A DNA stretch of 64,000 bases from Cannabis sativa (Eukaryota; Streptophyta; Magnoliopsida; Rosales; Cannabaceae), in assembly GCF_029168945.1 (NCBI RefSeq), contig NC_083603.1, forward strand, positions 1,860,001 through 1,924,000, in the 5' to 3' direction. The notes under the pieces were generated by a model. It was not told where the DNA came from, ran no database searches, and saw nothing but the letters and a program-made list of their open reading frames with translations. Both the position numbers and the translations under genes were made by a program. Shown here in pieces: positions 1 through 10,214 of this stretch; within the stretch, counting starts at the first letter, position 1; each line of letters begins with the position of its first letter.

Positions 1-59
1 ATAAATATGTATTCATCTCTTTCATTATATATCCATCAACTATATAATGAATATTACGT

Positions 60-330
60 TTGCATAATCTTCAGGATATATGCAAGATTTTATTGAGGAC
101 GCATAATCATCAGGATATATGCAATATTTTATTGAGGATGCATAATCTTCAGGATATATGCAATATTTTATCAATGATGCATAATCTTCAGGATATATGC
201 AATATTTTATCGATGATGCATAATCTTCAGGATATATGCAATATTTTATCGATGATGCATAATCTTTAGGATATATGCAATATTTTATCGATGATACATA
301 ATCTTCTGGATATATGTATAATTTATATAA
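60..330. repeat. 39-bp tandem repeat array
   Basis: About seven head-to-tail copies of a 39-bp unit containing GATGCATAATCTTCAGGATA. Unit starts at 137, 176 and 215 show the 39-bp step; the outer copies are more diverged. The unit length is divisible by three, so an open frame runs through it (a 13-residue peptide repeat), but nothing else suggests coding. It lies just beyond an LTR-retrotransposon remnant and may be part of that element. Confidence 0.85.
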
Positions 331-483
331 ATTTTCTCTATCATATCATAGGCACACATATATTGTAAATATTATGAATGATAAGAACATTATATATATA
401 TGAAATCAATAATAAATATATAAAAATATATACATACATATATAATATATAGATATATAGATAAAAAGAAAAAAAAAAACTAA

Positions 484-572
484 ATGATTCTTGAAATTAT
501 TTCAGTCAGAGGAGTATATATATAAATATATATTTAGTGTATTTTGACTTTGAAATAATTCAAGAACTTTAA
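484..572. repeat. Imperfect inverted repeat (hairpin)
   Basis: The left arm (TTCTTGAAATTATTTCAGTCA region near 488) and the right arm (TTTGACTTTGAAATAATTCAAGAA region, 543-568) are complementary around an AT-rich loop of TATATA runs. No function is assigned. It may belong to the neighbouring retroelement leader. Confidence 0.5.
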
Positions 573-579
573 CAAGATA

Positions 580-929
580 CTTACATTGGGACTTGGGCAG
601 AGACTCATGCTTGAAGCTTGGGCAGAGACTCGTGCTGATAAGGTGTTATAAAATAATATAAAGTAGATGAGAGGAAAGAAGAAGAAGATGAAGAGAGAAA
701 GATAAAGTGAATGAGAATTTCTGAGTTGTTTTATTCCAATGGGGTGAACCCCTATTTATACAAATACAAGAGTGAGATATTAAGAAACTAAGAAAAAGGG
801 AAACTAAGAAAAAGAGGAATATTGATTACAATTAATGGTAATAAATAAAAGATTTGGACATCCACATAATTATTAATATTTATAACAATATCTTGTTAAA
901 CACAATTATTAATTAGGGGTGTCTTAACA
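580..929 (-). mobile_element. LTR plus short leader of a retrotransposon remnant
   Basis: Read on the minus strand, a segment from 929 to 644 starts TGTTAAGACACC and ends TATAACA, so it has the TG...CA ends of an LTR with five-base inverted termini (TGTTA/TAACA). A TATA-like GTATAAATAGG lies inside (about 750-770). The sequence after the LTR, CCTTATCAGCACGAG, looks like the primer-binding region of plant Ty1/copia elements. The leader carries a direct repeat of GAGTCTCTGCCCAAG. No gag or pol is visible, so this is a truncated copy. Superfamily assignment is from general resemblance only. Confidence 0.55.
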
Positions 930-1017
930 AATTAACAAAATTTTATGATTTTTATTTTAGTTTTTCAAAAAGAATAATTATTTTAAGCTATGGTTGTCCC
1001 AAGTTATACAAACAAGT

Positions 1018-1110
1018 TATATAAAGGCCGATCCCATCAACTATTATATAACAATATATACAAAATCTGAGAAGTGAATATTGATTATGCTATAGTGAAA
1101 TGGACAAAGA
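1018..1110 (+). promoter_or_regulatory. Possible relic core promoter related to the knottin-like genes
   Basis: TATATAAAGGCC at 1018-1029 matches the core promoter of the gene at 4199 (same 12 bases at 4120-4131). The following bases are also similar (CATCA at the same offset, then AT-rich leader with ACAATATATACA). An ATGGA occurs 82 bases after the TATA box, against 79 in the gene at 4199. The reading frame from that ATG stops after 18 codons, so no gene remains. Confidence 0.35.
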
Positions 1111-1239
1111 TTTCAAGATAGGACAAGAGTACCTATATAGTTTGTGTACCATTTAGGATTTTTATGCTTAATGCTTCCTATGTGTTTAAATTTATCACGA
1201 GAGTAGAAAATTTACATATATGTTGAGATTTATATGTCC

Positions 1240-1990
1240 TAGTCCGAATATAAGTTTCTTTAGTAAATCCGTGTTTGGGGGGTAAAAACCGAGCACAGGA
1301 ACAAAAGACCCAATAGATTAAAATAAAAACGTCAAAAGGCCCACACAGGTTGAGTACATAAAGACCCAAGATCAAAATACGTCAGAGAAGGCCCAACACG
1401 GTGCGGCCCAAGCACTGAACCTCAAGGGAGCGATACGGACAAAAAAGGAAAGGGAGCGCTAAACGACATAGAAAATGAGTAAGCACCAACGGAAATTGAA
1501 GGAAGGGGGGAACAGAAGAATTGGTCGACAGAGTAAAAAGTCGAATGTAGGATGTATGACAAATGAGAACCCAATAAGGACTCCTAGATGACCTGCCGAC
1601 GAGGGATGTACCTAAAATGCAATAAGAAAATGAACGCCGGGATGATACCACGATTAGGACAAACACCCCCGACGGAAGGAAACTCGGATCGACGGAAGAA
1701 GGAGATTCTGGACACAAAGGAAAAAATCAGTATTTTTGAGGGTATGATACCGTCGGATCGAGAGAAAGCAGCATCATTATAGCTACCAGTTGAAACACGG
1801 ATACGTAGCATAGCAGAAAGAACAGAGAGGAAAAACACGTGTCAACAGCAGAATAGGTATATGATAGATTACCCATGCAATCAAAAAGACGTACCAAATA
1901 AATAGAGAAGGATCACGTAAAGAAAAGCAGATTAGGAATTGGAAAAGAAAGAACCCACAAAAGAACAAATGGTGACTGTTTTTCGACCAA
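1240..1990. other. GC-richer block, probably an old retroelement piece
   Basis: This block is clearly richer in G and C than its surroundings (for example GGCCCAACACGGTGCGGCCC near 1390). It contains no supported gene. Short open frames exist on both strands but overlap each other and have no recognisable motif. It is most likely degraded LTR-retrotransposon sequence. Confidence 0.3.
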
Positions 1991-2189
1991 AACAGCTATC
2001 ACATTAAAATTAGAATTTGATAATTAAATTATATTAAACCAGATAAAGTAGATTCAATTAAAATTAATTACCCTAAGTTTTAATCATTGTTAATTTCACT
2101 TTAACTATTTGTGTTTTTTTTTTCAATAGATTTTGAACTCTTTTTTCTCAATTATTATTGTTGCTAAATAGAACTTAAGAATTTAATTG

Positions 2190-2330
2190 TTTAGTAATTA
2201 ACTACAGTTCTTGGGCGATCTATCTCATTCTTGTGAGTCTATTACTTACTTTGACCACATATACTTGTGTGCTGGAAAATCTATAATAAGTTTTCGGCGT
2301 TGTTGCATATGACTGTTTTAGTTAATATCA
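2190..2330 (+). mobile_element. Leader-like remnant of a Ty3/gypsy (Athila/Tat-type) element
   Basis: The phrase TAAGTTTTCGGCGTTGTTGC at 2288-2307 resembles the TTTTTGGCGCCGTTGCC-type leader seen before gag in Athila/Tat retrotransposons. The upstream bases (CACATATACTTGTGTGCTGG) also fit that leader. No coding region follows, so this is a degraded fragment. Confidence 0.4.
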
Positions 2331-2914
2331 TGAAAATAGTTGAATTCTATTCTAATTTAGTTTCTTTTAATTTGATTATTTTTGTGCTTAACTTTGGCAC
2401 TTGTTGGAAAAGTTGAATATGATTGGTAAATGTGAATACTTGGACATTGTTATACATGCTTGACTAGGATTAATAGAGGATTGATAAGTTAGATTGGATA
2501 GAACTTGCATTAATTGGCCTTTGAGGCAAAATCCTTGATGATGTGTGCTTTGTAAAATGATTTAGACATTTGCGAGTTCTATTTTCATTTTCAAGTTTGA
2601 GTGATAAAATTAGTATTGGGAGCAATTAAATTGAAAATCTAATTTTATAACAGTTAATCTTGTAAATAGAGATAGTGTAGTGTGGTGTGAAATGAAGTAA
2701 CACTTGCTTCGTGTTGGATTGCAAATTAAGAAGCCCATAGTTAACTAGAAATAATTAGTAGTGAAGCATAAGCACCAGAGGGCAGTTTTGTGTGGACCAT
2801 TTTGAGGTTTGGAAAGCATCCCAATATATGCTAGCTAGCTGGTTCCCACTACATGTTGGATTAAAATTCTATGTGGGTACATATGTATAATGTATATATA
2901 CGTATATACTGGCA

Positions 2915-3239
2915 AAAAGCTACGTGCGAGGCACATATACTAAATTGATGTTAACTATGTTGGCTGCCTTGGTATACCAGATCTGGGGTGCACGTAATGA
3001 TGTGCTGTGGAATCAAAAACAATGGCAAATCAGGGCGATTGTGAATCGGGTACAGCAGGAAAGCAAGAGGAGAATTGTAGGAGTATGGCCAAGTAAAACA
3101 AAGGAGGTGGACAAGAATCGGGTGCTGAATTTGTAATTTGTAAAAAGATTTGATTTATAGCAGTAAATAGCCGATTATGTACAAAAACTTGAGATGTAAT
3201 TGATAGTTACAAGATTTCCTTATTCATCAAAAAAAAAAG
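2915..3239 (+). mobile_element. 3' end of a LINE (non-LTR retrotransposon)
   Basis: An open frame (2924-3136) contains QIWGARNDVLW followed by a basic stretch, the style of the extreme C-terminus of plant LINE reverse transcriptase ORFs. It is followed by a ~100-base UTR-like tail ending TTATTCATC and a run of ten A. The rest of the element is absent (5' truncation, usual for LINEs). Confidence 0.6.
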
Positions 3240-4080
3240 TGATACAATTAAAAATTAAAGAAAAAATATTATTAGTTATTATGTGAGATTATTATTATGT
3301 GTATAGGAAGAAATCACAAATTAATTAATCTTATAATCTTAACTTTAATCAAATAGGGTTCTAGATATATGAACAATAAATAATCACGTAAAATTCAAAA
3401 ATAATTATTTGAATAAAGAATTCAATATACACAGTTATATATATGAATCTCATTAATCAAAAATAATTATTCAATATATAAACAATAATTTGTCATGCTA
3501 TATGTTTCTCAATAAAGAAATCCACCTCCTCATAGTCAAAAGTAAATAATACATGTAATACAAATCTTTGTAATGGAGTACCTAAAGAAACAAAACTTCA
3601 GTTACCATAATCCGAAAAGGTTTAAGTGAACTAAATAATGACTAAGAAGATCTAAATTACAAAATGAAAATAACTTGTCTGTATGAGTATGATTTTTTTG
3701 CTATATGAGCATGATTGATTTAAGAAAAAATAGATAAATCTATAAACATATAAATATACTTAATATTAATTTTGACAAAGAAACAATTTAATTCTAAACA
3801 ATTCGAAATATCAGCTTAACAATTTCAACACACTAATTACTCATTAAATAATCATAATGTATACATCACGATAATTTTATTTTATTTGAGTAAATTATTT
3901 AAATTAGGTGGTTTATAAAAATTTATGTACAACCTTACTATTAGTGCCAGCAAGAACAATATTTTTTGGTTAGTGTAATTAATGATCTTGGAATATTTTG
4001 GGTGAAGATTTTATTGATTAGGTCTATAATATCTTATTATTTTCTCTGAGGTTTTATCAAATTGTACATAATATATATTT
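3240..4080. other. AT-rich intergenic DNA
   Basis: No open frame of note, no clear repeat structure and no RNA gene recognised. It is the upstream region of the first knottin-like gene. Confidence 0.5.
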
Positions 4081-4119
4081 ATATCTATCCCAATCCAATG
4101 GCATACACATTATAGCTTC

Positions 4120-4131
4120 TATATAAAGGCC
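4120..4131 (+). promoter_or_regulatory. TATA box of knottin-like gene 1
   Basis: TATATAAAGGCC lies 79 bases before the start codon. The paralogue at 10215 has TATATAAAGG at 10121-10130 in the equivalent place. The leader between TATA and ATG is AT-rich, with repeated ATACATAC. Confidence 0.7.
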
Positions 4132-4198
4132 AATAGCATCAGTTAAAATATATCAATACATACATACATACAATCAATCAATAATATATATATATAGT

Positions 4199-4555
4199 AT
4201 GGAGAGCAAGATTAAGATTAGCAACTTGGTGGTGGTGGCGGCGGCGGCTATGGTGGTTCTAATGCTTGTTCCGTCGGCCTTTGCAAGATGTAAGAACAAT
4301 AATAATAATAATAATATTAAACTTGTGAGTTCATCTGATGAGGCTGCTGTATCGATGATGGAGAAGATTGCCTCATCTTCACCTATAGATGAGGCGGTGT
4401 CGAGGATGTTGAGCCGCCAGGAAGCTCAGGGGCTCCGTCGCAATGACGGGTGTAGCGGTTCCTCTTGCAATGTTCTCAACGACCCTTGTTGCAAAGGATG
4501 CAGTTGTATTCCTGTTGGAATTCTAGTTGGGGTCTGCGCTGGTTCATGTTGTTAA
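4199..4555 (+). CDS. Secreted cysteine-rich peptide precursor, albumin-1 (PA1b)-like knottin, copy 1
   Basis: Intronless 118-residue precursor. Residues 1-29 form a signal peptide (hydrophobic VVVAAAAMVVLMLVPSAFA). Next come a poly-asparagine tract from an AAT microsatellite, a propeptide with the conserved SSPIDEAVSRMLSRQEAQ, a dibasic RR, and a 37-residue cysteine-rich tail (82-118). Tail spacing is C-x4-C-x6-CC-x2-C-x-C-x9-C-x3-CC. The C-x-C-x9-C part with the hydrophobic PVGILVGV matches the albumin-1 knottin pattern; legume PA1b peptides are also 37 residues and insecticidal. Differences: nine cysteines instead of six, and the knottin is last, whereas legume precursors place it directly after the signal peptide. 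Albumin-1 kinship and a defence role are inferences; another cysteine-rich family is possible. A close paralogue lies 6 kb downstream on the same strand. Confidence 0.75.
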   Translation: MESKIKISNLVVVAAAAMVVLMLVPSAFARCKNNNNNNNIKLVSSSDEAAVSMMEKIASSSPIDEAVSRMLSRQEAQGLRRNDGCSGSSCNVLNDPCCKGCSCIPVGILVGVCAGSCC

Positions 4556-4559
4556 TTAA

Positions 4560-4690
4560 TAAATAAAATTAGTTAATTGTAGTACCTACCTACAATTAAT
4601 TACTATATAATAACTAAAATAACAGGATCCATGCTATGCTTACTATATGTTAAGTATACATAATCCTATAAATAATGTAGTCCTCATCTT
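4560..4690 (+). other. 3' flank of knottin-like gene 1, conserved with copy 2
   Basis: The sequence after the stop codon aligns with that after the stop at 10619. Shared pieces are a small hairpin (TTAATTGTAGTACC...CTACAATTAAT), then CTTACTATATGTTAAGTATA and AATCCTATAAATAAT. The duplication that made the pair therefore included the 3' UTR. Confidence 0.6.
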
Positions 4691-4719
4691 TGATCCATCT
4701 CTGTCTATCTATGCTATTT

Positions 4720-6765
4720 TCCCCCTTTTTAATTATAACTAGTTGGAACAACACGTGCGATAATTTTTTTTGAAAGAAAATATACAACTTTTATTAATTT
4801 GCTAAATCAGCCAAAAGATAAGACTGTAACTCAATTGGATTAATATCACCTTTGTTGAATACTCGATCTAAAAAAGAACAAAATGCTCTAGCAAAACACT
4901 ATGAGCAACCATGTTAGTAGATCGTTTAATAAAAAATAAGGAAAATTTACGACAATCTTCTATAATAATCCTAAAAAAAGAAAGCATAGACAATAAATTT
5001 CAAATAGCGTGTACTGCTACCAAGAAATTTGACTCCAACTCCACTTTCCACCATTGTTGAGTTTTAATCTAGCATAGCATGTGTCTTGTAATGTACTTAA
5101 TTGTAAAATAAACCACACTTAACATATTCAAAACAAAATATAATTATCATATGGTCATTAGTGTGACACTCACATGATAATGATACATCATCTATTAAAG
5201 AGTTGCATAAGTGTATCTCTAATGGCGATACATCAAATAGATTACGTGTGTAGTTTATTTTGCAAAAAACTTGCTCTAACAGTATTTTAAAAGTTGTGCC
5301 AAAATTGATACATTTCAAAAATTATACTAAATTTAACCCATAATATAGCACAATCCAAAATTTATATTGTTATAAATACACTATTTTTTATTTATTTTTA
5401 TATATTTTTTTTAATATTTTATTAATATATATAGCTATTGACCATTACGTTATATTATAAACTATTTACATTCTTTTAGATAATAAAATAATAATAGAAT
5501 TAGTGATAAATATTTTTTTCTTTTTGTATTTTAATAGATGTATTAATTGAACATAAAAATTTGCATGAATAAAATTTTATAATTGTGTATTGAAGTACAA
5601 TATTAAAAATTAATACAAATATATCACAAAGTAAATATTTGTATATAATATAACATAATTGTTATATTTCCCATTGAAGACGACGTGAGCATTTTGTTAA
5701 CTATATGCTATAAAATCTAAAATAATTCATTTATATTTAACAATGAGAATTCTTAAAAGAAAAGAAAAGGTAAAAGACACAATTTAATAGTGGTCCTAAA
5801 AAATCTTCAATGCAAACTTATCTCTTCTTCTTGAAAGAAAAGACAAAAAGTAAAAAATTAAAATTATTTTTTTTAATGTGAAATTATGAAAATAAATTAT
5901 AATTTATAATTCTTAGTAAATTATGTATGTAATAAATTATAAGACTAAATTTCCTAAAGAAAAAAGTATTTATTTGTGCACACTATTATTCCTACAAATA
6001 TATATATAACCATATTGAGAAAAAAAAACAATCATGTTTTATATATATTAAATAAATTAAAATTTAATTTTATTAATGAATTAAACTAAATTATTTAACA
6101 TATATAATAGATAATTTAATTAAAAAAAAAAACTACCACATGTATTGTATAAATCAACCTCAGCATAATAAACTAAAGCTGAAAAGTGAGGATATTTTGG
6201 TAATTTAATATGTGGAAACCCAAAAAAGATTGTCATTTTTATAAAGGTCGTAGATTATCCACATTGAGTGCCTAATGTAGAGTGTCACATTGGGCACCTT
6301 AAGATTCCTTTCCTTGTAGCAATTTCTAGTTAGAGTTATTTGCCTCAAAAATACCTAACTATAACTTCCGGTTACATTTAAATACATAATTTAAATTTTT
6401 GGTTAGAATTTTTGTATGTACCTCACCCGTTGAGGGCCCCCAGTTTGGTACAGCTGTGTTATGGAAAAAATAAATGTCGTTGTGCTGTGAGAAAAAGTAA
6501 CTGCAGCAGAACTTTAGAAAAAAAAATTAGTTGAGTGTTTGATAAATTATAAATTTTAAAGTGTTGTGAGTTGTTAAGATTTTATTATAATGATAATGTT
6601 ATAATCTAGTTCATTATAATCACAAATATATATAAAAACATATGGTATATAAACTTTTATTTTTTATGTATTATATATTAATTATTTTTTTTAAAAGTAT
6701 AAATTTATTTGCATTAGATAAAAATAATTATAATATTTTAAAATTATATTTTCATCATATAAATT
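4720..6765. other. AT-rich intergenic DNA
   Basis: Over 2 kb with no supported gene. Open frames are short and patternless. A slightly more complex segment at 6170-6440 (GTCACATTGGGCACCTTAAG, GAGGGCCCCCAG) may be an old transposon fragment but has no visible ends. Confidence 0.5.
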
Positions 6766-6766
6766 A

Positions 6767-7545
6767 TTTTTAAATGGGAAATTTGAATTTTTATGCATAC
6801 ATTAAGGGGTAATTTTTTCCCTAAACCTAAAATAGAGGGTATTGGTAAAATGGGACAACATTTACTTAATTCTCACATTACTCCCATTTGAAATCTGCCT
6901 TCTCTCTCTTTCGCCTCTCTTTCTCTCTCGCTCGGTGCCACACCCACACACATATACTACCCACGCAGCCGACCGGCCTACGTGACCCAAAGCCGACCGG
7001 CCCCCTCAACCCACATCACCCACACTGACCGCCCAAAACCTAAAATGTCTAAGATAATTATTATTTTTTTCAATTTTTTCCTTTAATTTTTGGTGCTTAA
7101 ATTCATAAAATAGAATAATATGTTGCAATTTTGTGTGAATATGTTAGTTAGGTTTAGATTAGGAAGATTAGGAAGAGATCTGTCGAAAATAAAATTTTTT
7201 AGATTAGGCCTGATGGTGCATGATGCCCATCCGATGGGGGCTTGGCTGGAGGTTGAAGATGACTACCCGATTGGCCCGATAGCCCGATAGCTCGATATAG
7301 GTCCAATTTTAGGGTCCGATGGGCCCGATTCCTTGGGCTCGATGGGTCCGATGTTTTGGGCCTGATGGGTCCGATTTACATTTAGAGGAAGATGATAGAA
7401 AGAGAGGAGTTGATGTAACTGGAGGAGAGTATTTTGGAGAAAACAATAAAGTTGTCATATGTTAGAAGTATTGGTAAGTATAAGTTTAGGAGAAAAATTT
7501 TAAGGTAATGTAAGCATTAAAATTCAAATTTCCCCCTTTTTAAAT
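6767..7545. mobile_element. 761-bp TIR element with 9-bp target duplication, family with GATGGGCCCGAT array, copy 1
   Basis: Terminal inverted repeats of about 28 bp: GGGAAATTTGAATTTTTATG at 6776 against the complement of CATTAAAATTCAAATTTCCC before 7536. The element is flanked by an exact 9-bp direct repeat TTTTTAAAT (6767-6775 and 7537-7545), the target-duplication size of Mutator-like elements. The interior is GC-richer than the host (GCCGACCGGCC twice near 6970-7000) and carries a short array of CCGATGGGCCCGAT-like units at 7255-7380. No transposase is encoded. A related copy lies at 21521-22627. Confidence 0.8.
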
Positions 7546-8849
7546 TCTCATTTTGAATTAAGAGAGTTATTTAGGCAATTAGCATTCCTCACCGCTATTG
7601 TTATTATTGTTCATGCATGACTCTCATGAAATTAGTATATTATTAATTAATGTGAAGTATATATTGGACTTGCTGCATGCAAAATAATATTTTATTAATC
7701 GATTTGATAAGATAATAATGTTTTATAATTTCAAAAAAGATATTTATTGGGGTTAGCTAACGGATAATGTAAACAAATTATTGTGTTTTCTTTTTCCTTT
7801 TTATTTTTCCTCAATCCAATACTAATTAATATATGCTGACAAATCATACATTATAATATTAATATTTTGTATTGTTATTCACGTTTCTGGTTTAGTAACT
7901 TGCGCATGTTTCAGCAAAATTAATCAAAGCAAGCTCATTTTTAGGCCCAACAAATTAACCTATCAACCCCACTACAACTACAAGAAATAAGACTTTGGCT
8001 TGGGTATACCATTGGCAAAAGGGGTTGACAAATCAACGTTGTTACTAGAGCTTTTACCGGCGTAAAATAAAAGTGTCAACAAAAATAACTATTATCAGCG
8101 CATTAAGATGTAAATAAAAGTGCAACGGCGGTAAAAGGTCTAGAGCCGAATGTAAGCCTAGCTTACAGAAAGGCAAGGTCAGACCACTTCAGTCTACAAA
8201 ATGATGTGGCGTAGATGGTGAAAGCTCCATCATGACATTTCTAGATGCTCTCATGGGGTAATCCAAATACAGGCAATTGAAGAGACTTTCGAAAATTATC
8301 TTACGTGGCGACATCCAGACTCGGGGTCCCACCATATCAGGGATTTATTTAAACAAAACCATCAAACACATAATCCACATATCTACCTATTTTAAACAAA
8401 ATCAATACAAATTTATTCTCAAACCATTGTAACGTTTTTATAACTCCAATTTGTTTAAGAATTGAGATGTCTTTTTCTATATTTTGAGAATATTATTATA
8501 ATTAATGGAGATTTAGTACCCTCTTGAGTTTACTGAAATGTATTTTGTTTGATTATTAATATATCACTATTAGTAGTTATAAATAATAATATTATTTGTA
8601 CAAAAAATAAAAATATAAATTATAGGTTATATAGAGTCAAAATAAATAAATAGGAATACAGGTGTGTTGTGTTAAACTCAATCTCAATCACAGTATCTCA
8701 TAAGTTGAGTGCACACCGTGATTATAAATTTATATTCATTCCTAATAGTCTACTCTAATCCTAGAGTGTTGAGGCTGACTTGAAAGACCCTAGTGTGAAC
8801 TTTTCAACAAGTTTTTATGGATTAGATGTTCAATTAAATAATGCGAAAA
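7546..8849. other. Intergenic DNA with a possible degraded transposon
   Basis: No gene is supported. Around 7971-8160 the bases CCACTACAACTACAAGAAAT followed by TTTTACCGGCG and GCGGTAAAAGG suggest an old CACTA-type element end with a partial inverted motif, but the other end is not identifiable. The rest is AT-rich and unstructured. Confidence 0.35.
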
Positions 8850-9179
8850 CACTACAAAAAACTACTACTTTTAGTGACAATTTTTTAGTCACAACATAAT
8901 TTTTTTGTAACTAAATGTGACTTTAAGTCACAACAAAATGTTACTTGTGACGAAAACATAGTATTTAGTTACAAGTTGTCACTAATTTAGTTTAGTCACA
9001 ATAAGTATTGTGACTAAAAATACATTTAGTCACAACAAATTGTAATTTTTGTGACTAATACTTTTATCTACGGACCTTTTAGTCACAACATATAAATTAT
9101 AATTTATAATTAGTCACGATTTTTTCACTTTTAGTCACAATTTTTGTTATGACTAAAAGTAAAAAAATTTGTAGTGAAA
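8847..9179. mobile_element. 327-bp CACTA-type MITE
   Basis: Starts CACTACAAAAAACTACTA at 8850 and ends AAAAAAATTTGTAGTG at 9176, the perfect CACTA/TAGTG ends of the CACTA superfamily. A 3-bp duplication AAA flanks it (8847-8849, 9177-9179), as expected. The interior is built of alternating TTAGTCACAA and its complement TTGTGACTAA, so the element can fold on itself at many points. It is non-autonomous, with no ORF. Confidence 0.8.
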
Positions 9180-10110
9180 GATAGTGAGAAAACTCTGATA
9201 GGCAACAAGAGGTAAAATTTCTAAACTAATAGTTAGTTTTGTATTATGTATAATTGTGTTGAGATCTGGGGTTTGTGGTTCGTATCAGACCAAAGAGGCG
9301 TGTCCTCACCTCCTCATGTCGTCTCAGCCCAAAGGGGCCTCACGCCTCCATCATTTCAGCCCAAAGTGCTACCAATCTAAAAAAACAAGTCAAACTAAAA
9401 ATTTTTGTTATTTTTATTTTAACTTCTATTTGGGACCTTCCAGCCAATGTATGTCAGTTTTCAAGGTTGGCGTCTGTGACCTGTTTCAATATATACAAAT
9501 TTTCCTACGTGTACATCTACAAATTTTTCGATATTTGGCTTTGTGGGATTCTTTCAAATGTCATTTTCGGTCTTGTGGTGTCTTACACGTTGTTTGTTAT
9601 ATATACTTACACTTTCCAAACCCAAACGTGAGGAGAGTGTATCAAAGTTACTCTCACATTATTAATAAGTAGAAATAAATTATCATGTATAAGATGAATG
9701 ACCTACTCTTCTCATTGAAAATTAGTTTTTACCAATTAATTTTGAGATAAAATTCTATTCATTTTAACTTCTCTCATTCTAAATTCTAATAGGAGAAAGA
9801 GTCAATCACTATGTCTTACAATTTTGGGAAAACTTATGTGTTTGGTAGATAGTCGCCTATATTAAATAAAATTTTCTATTTTGTATTTTATATTACATGC
9901 CCTTGTATTTTTATTTCGATACCAAGAAAATCTAAAGTATTTTTTATGACTAACGAACACATATAATTGGTTTTGTAGTTAATTAATCAATAATAGGCTC
10001 CACTCAACATGCATAAAAAGTGTTAATGTACAATTGCATCTGCATGCATGTCTTTTACATTTCATATTAATTGGTTAGAACATGCACTAAGTGTACATAC
10101 GAACTAGCTT
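9180..10110. other. Intergenic DNA upstream of knottin-like gene 2
   Basis: Two overlapping open frames around 9256-9672 occupy different phases of the same slightly GC-richer stretch. Neither shows a recognisable motif, so both are treated as chance. The rest is AT-rich. Confidence 0.45.
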
Positions 10111-10120
10111 ATTACAACTA

Positions 10121-10130
10121 TATATAAAGG
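10121..10130 (+). promoter_or_regulatory. TATA box of knottin-like gene 2
   Basis: TATATAAAGG lies 94 bases before the start codon, followed by a leader rich in ACAATAC and CATAC motifs like that of copy 1. Confidence 0.7.
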
Positions 10131-10214
10131 AACCGATGTTTAATTATTAACAATACCAAACAAACAATACATACACTACATACAATTAGTATAATACATT
10201 ATATATAGGATAAT

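Noticed and set aside
60..269. Open frame with a 13-residue peptide repeat
   Set aside because: It is produced by the 39-bp tandem array; no start context, no conserved domain.
60..330. CRISPR-like array
   Set aside because: Units are contiguous with no unique spacers, and this is a plant nuclear sequence.
1100..1156. Short open frame after the relic promoter as a functional microprotein
   Set aside because: Only 18 codons, no signal peptide, and no similarity beyond the first few residues.
2288..2310. Complete gypsy retrotransposon
   Set aside because: Only a leader-like phrase is recognisable; no LTR pair, gag or pol follows.
9256..9672. Two overlapping open frames of 138 and 118 codons
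   Set aside because: They overlap in different phases, lack recognisable motifs and have no splice or promoter support.
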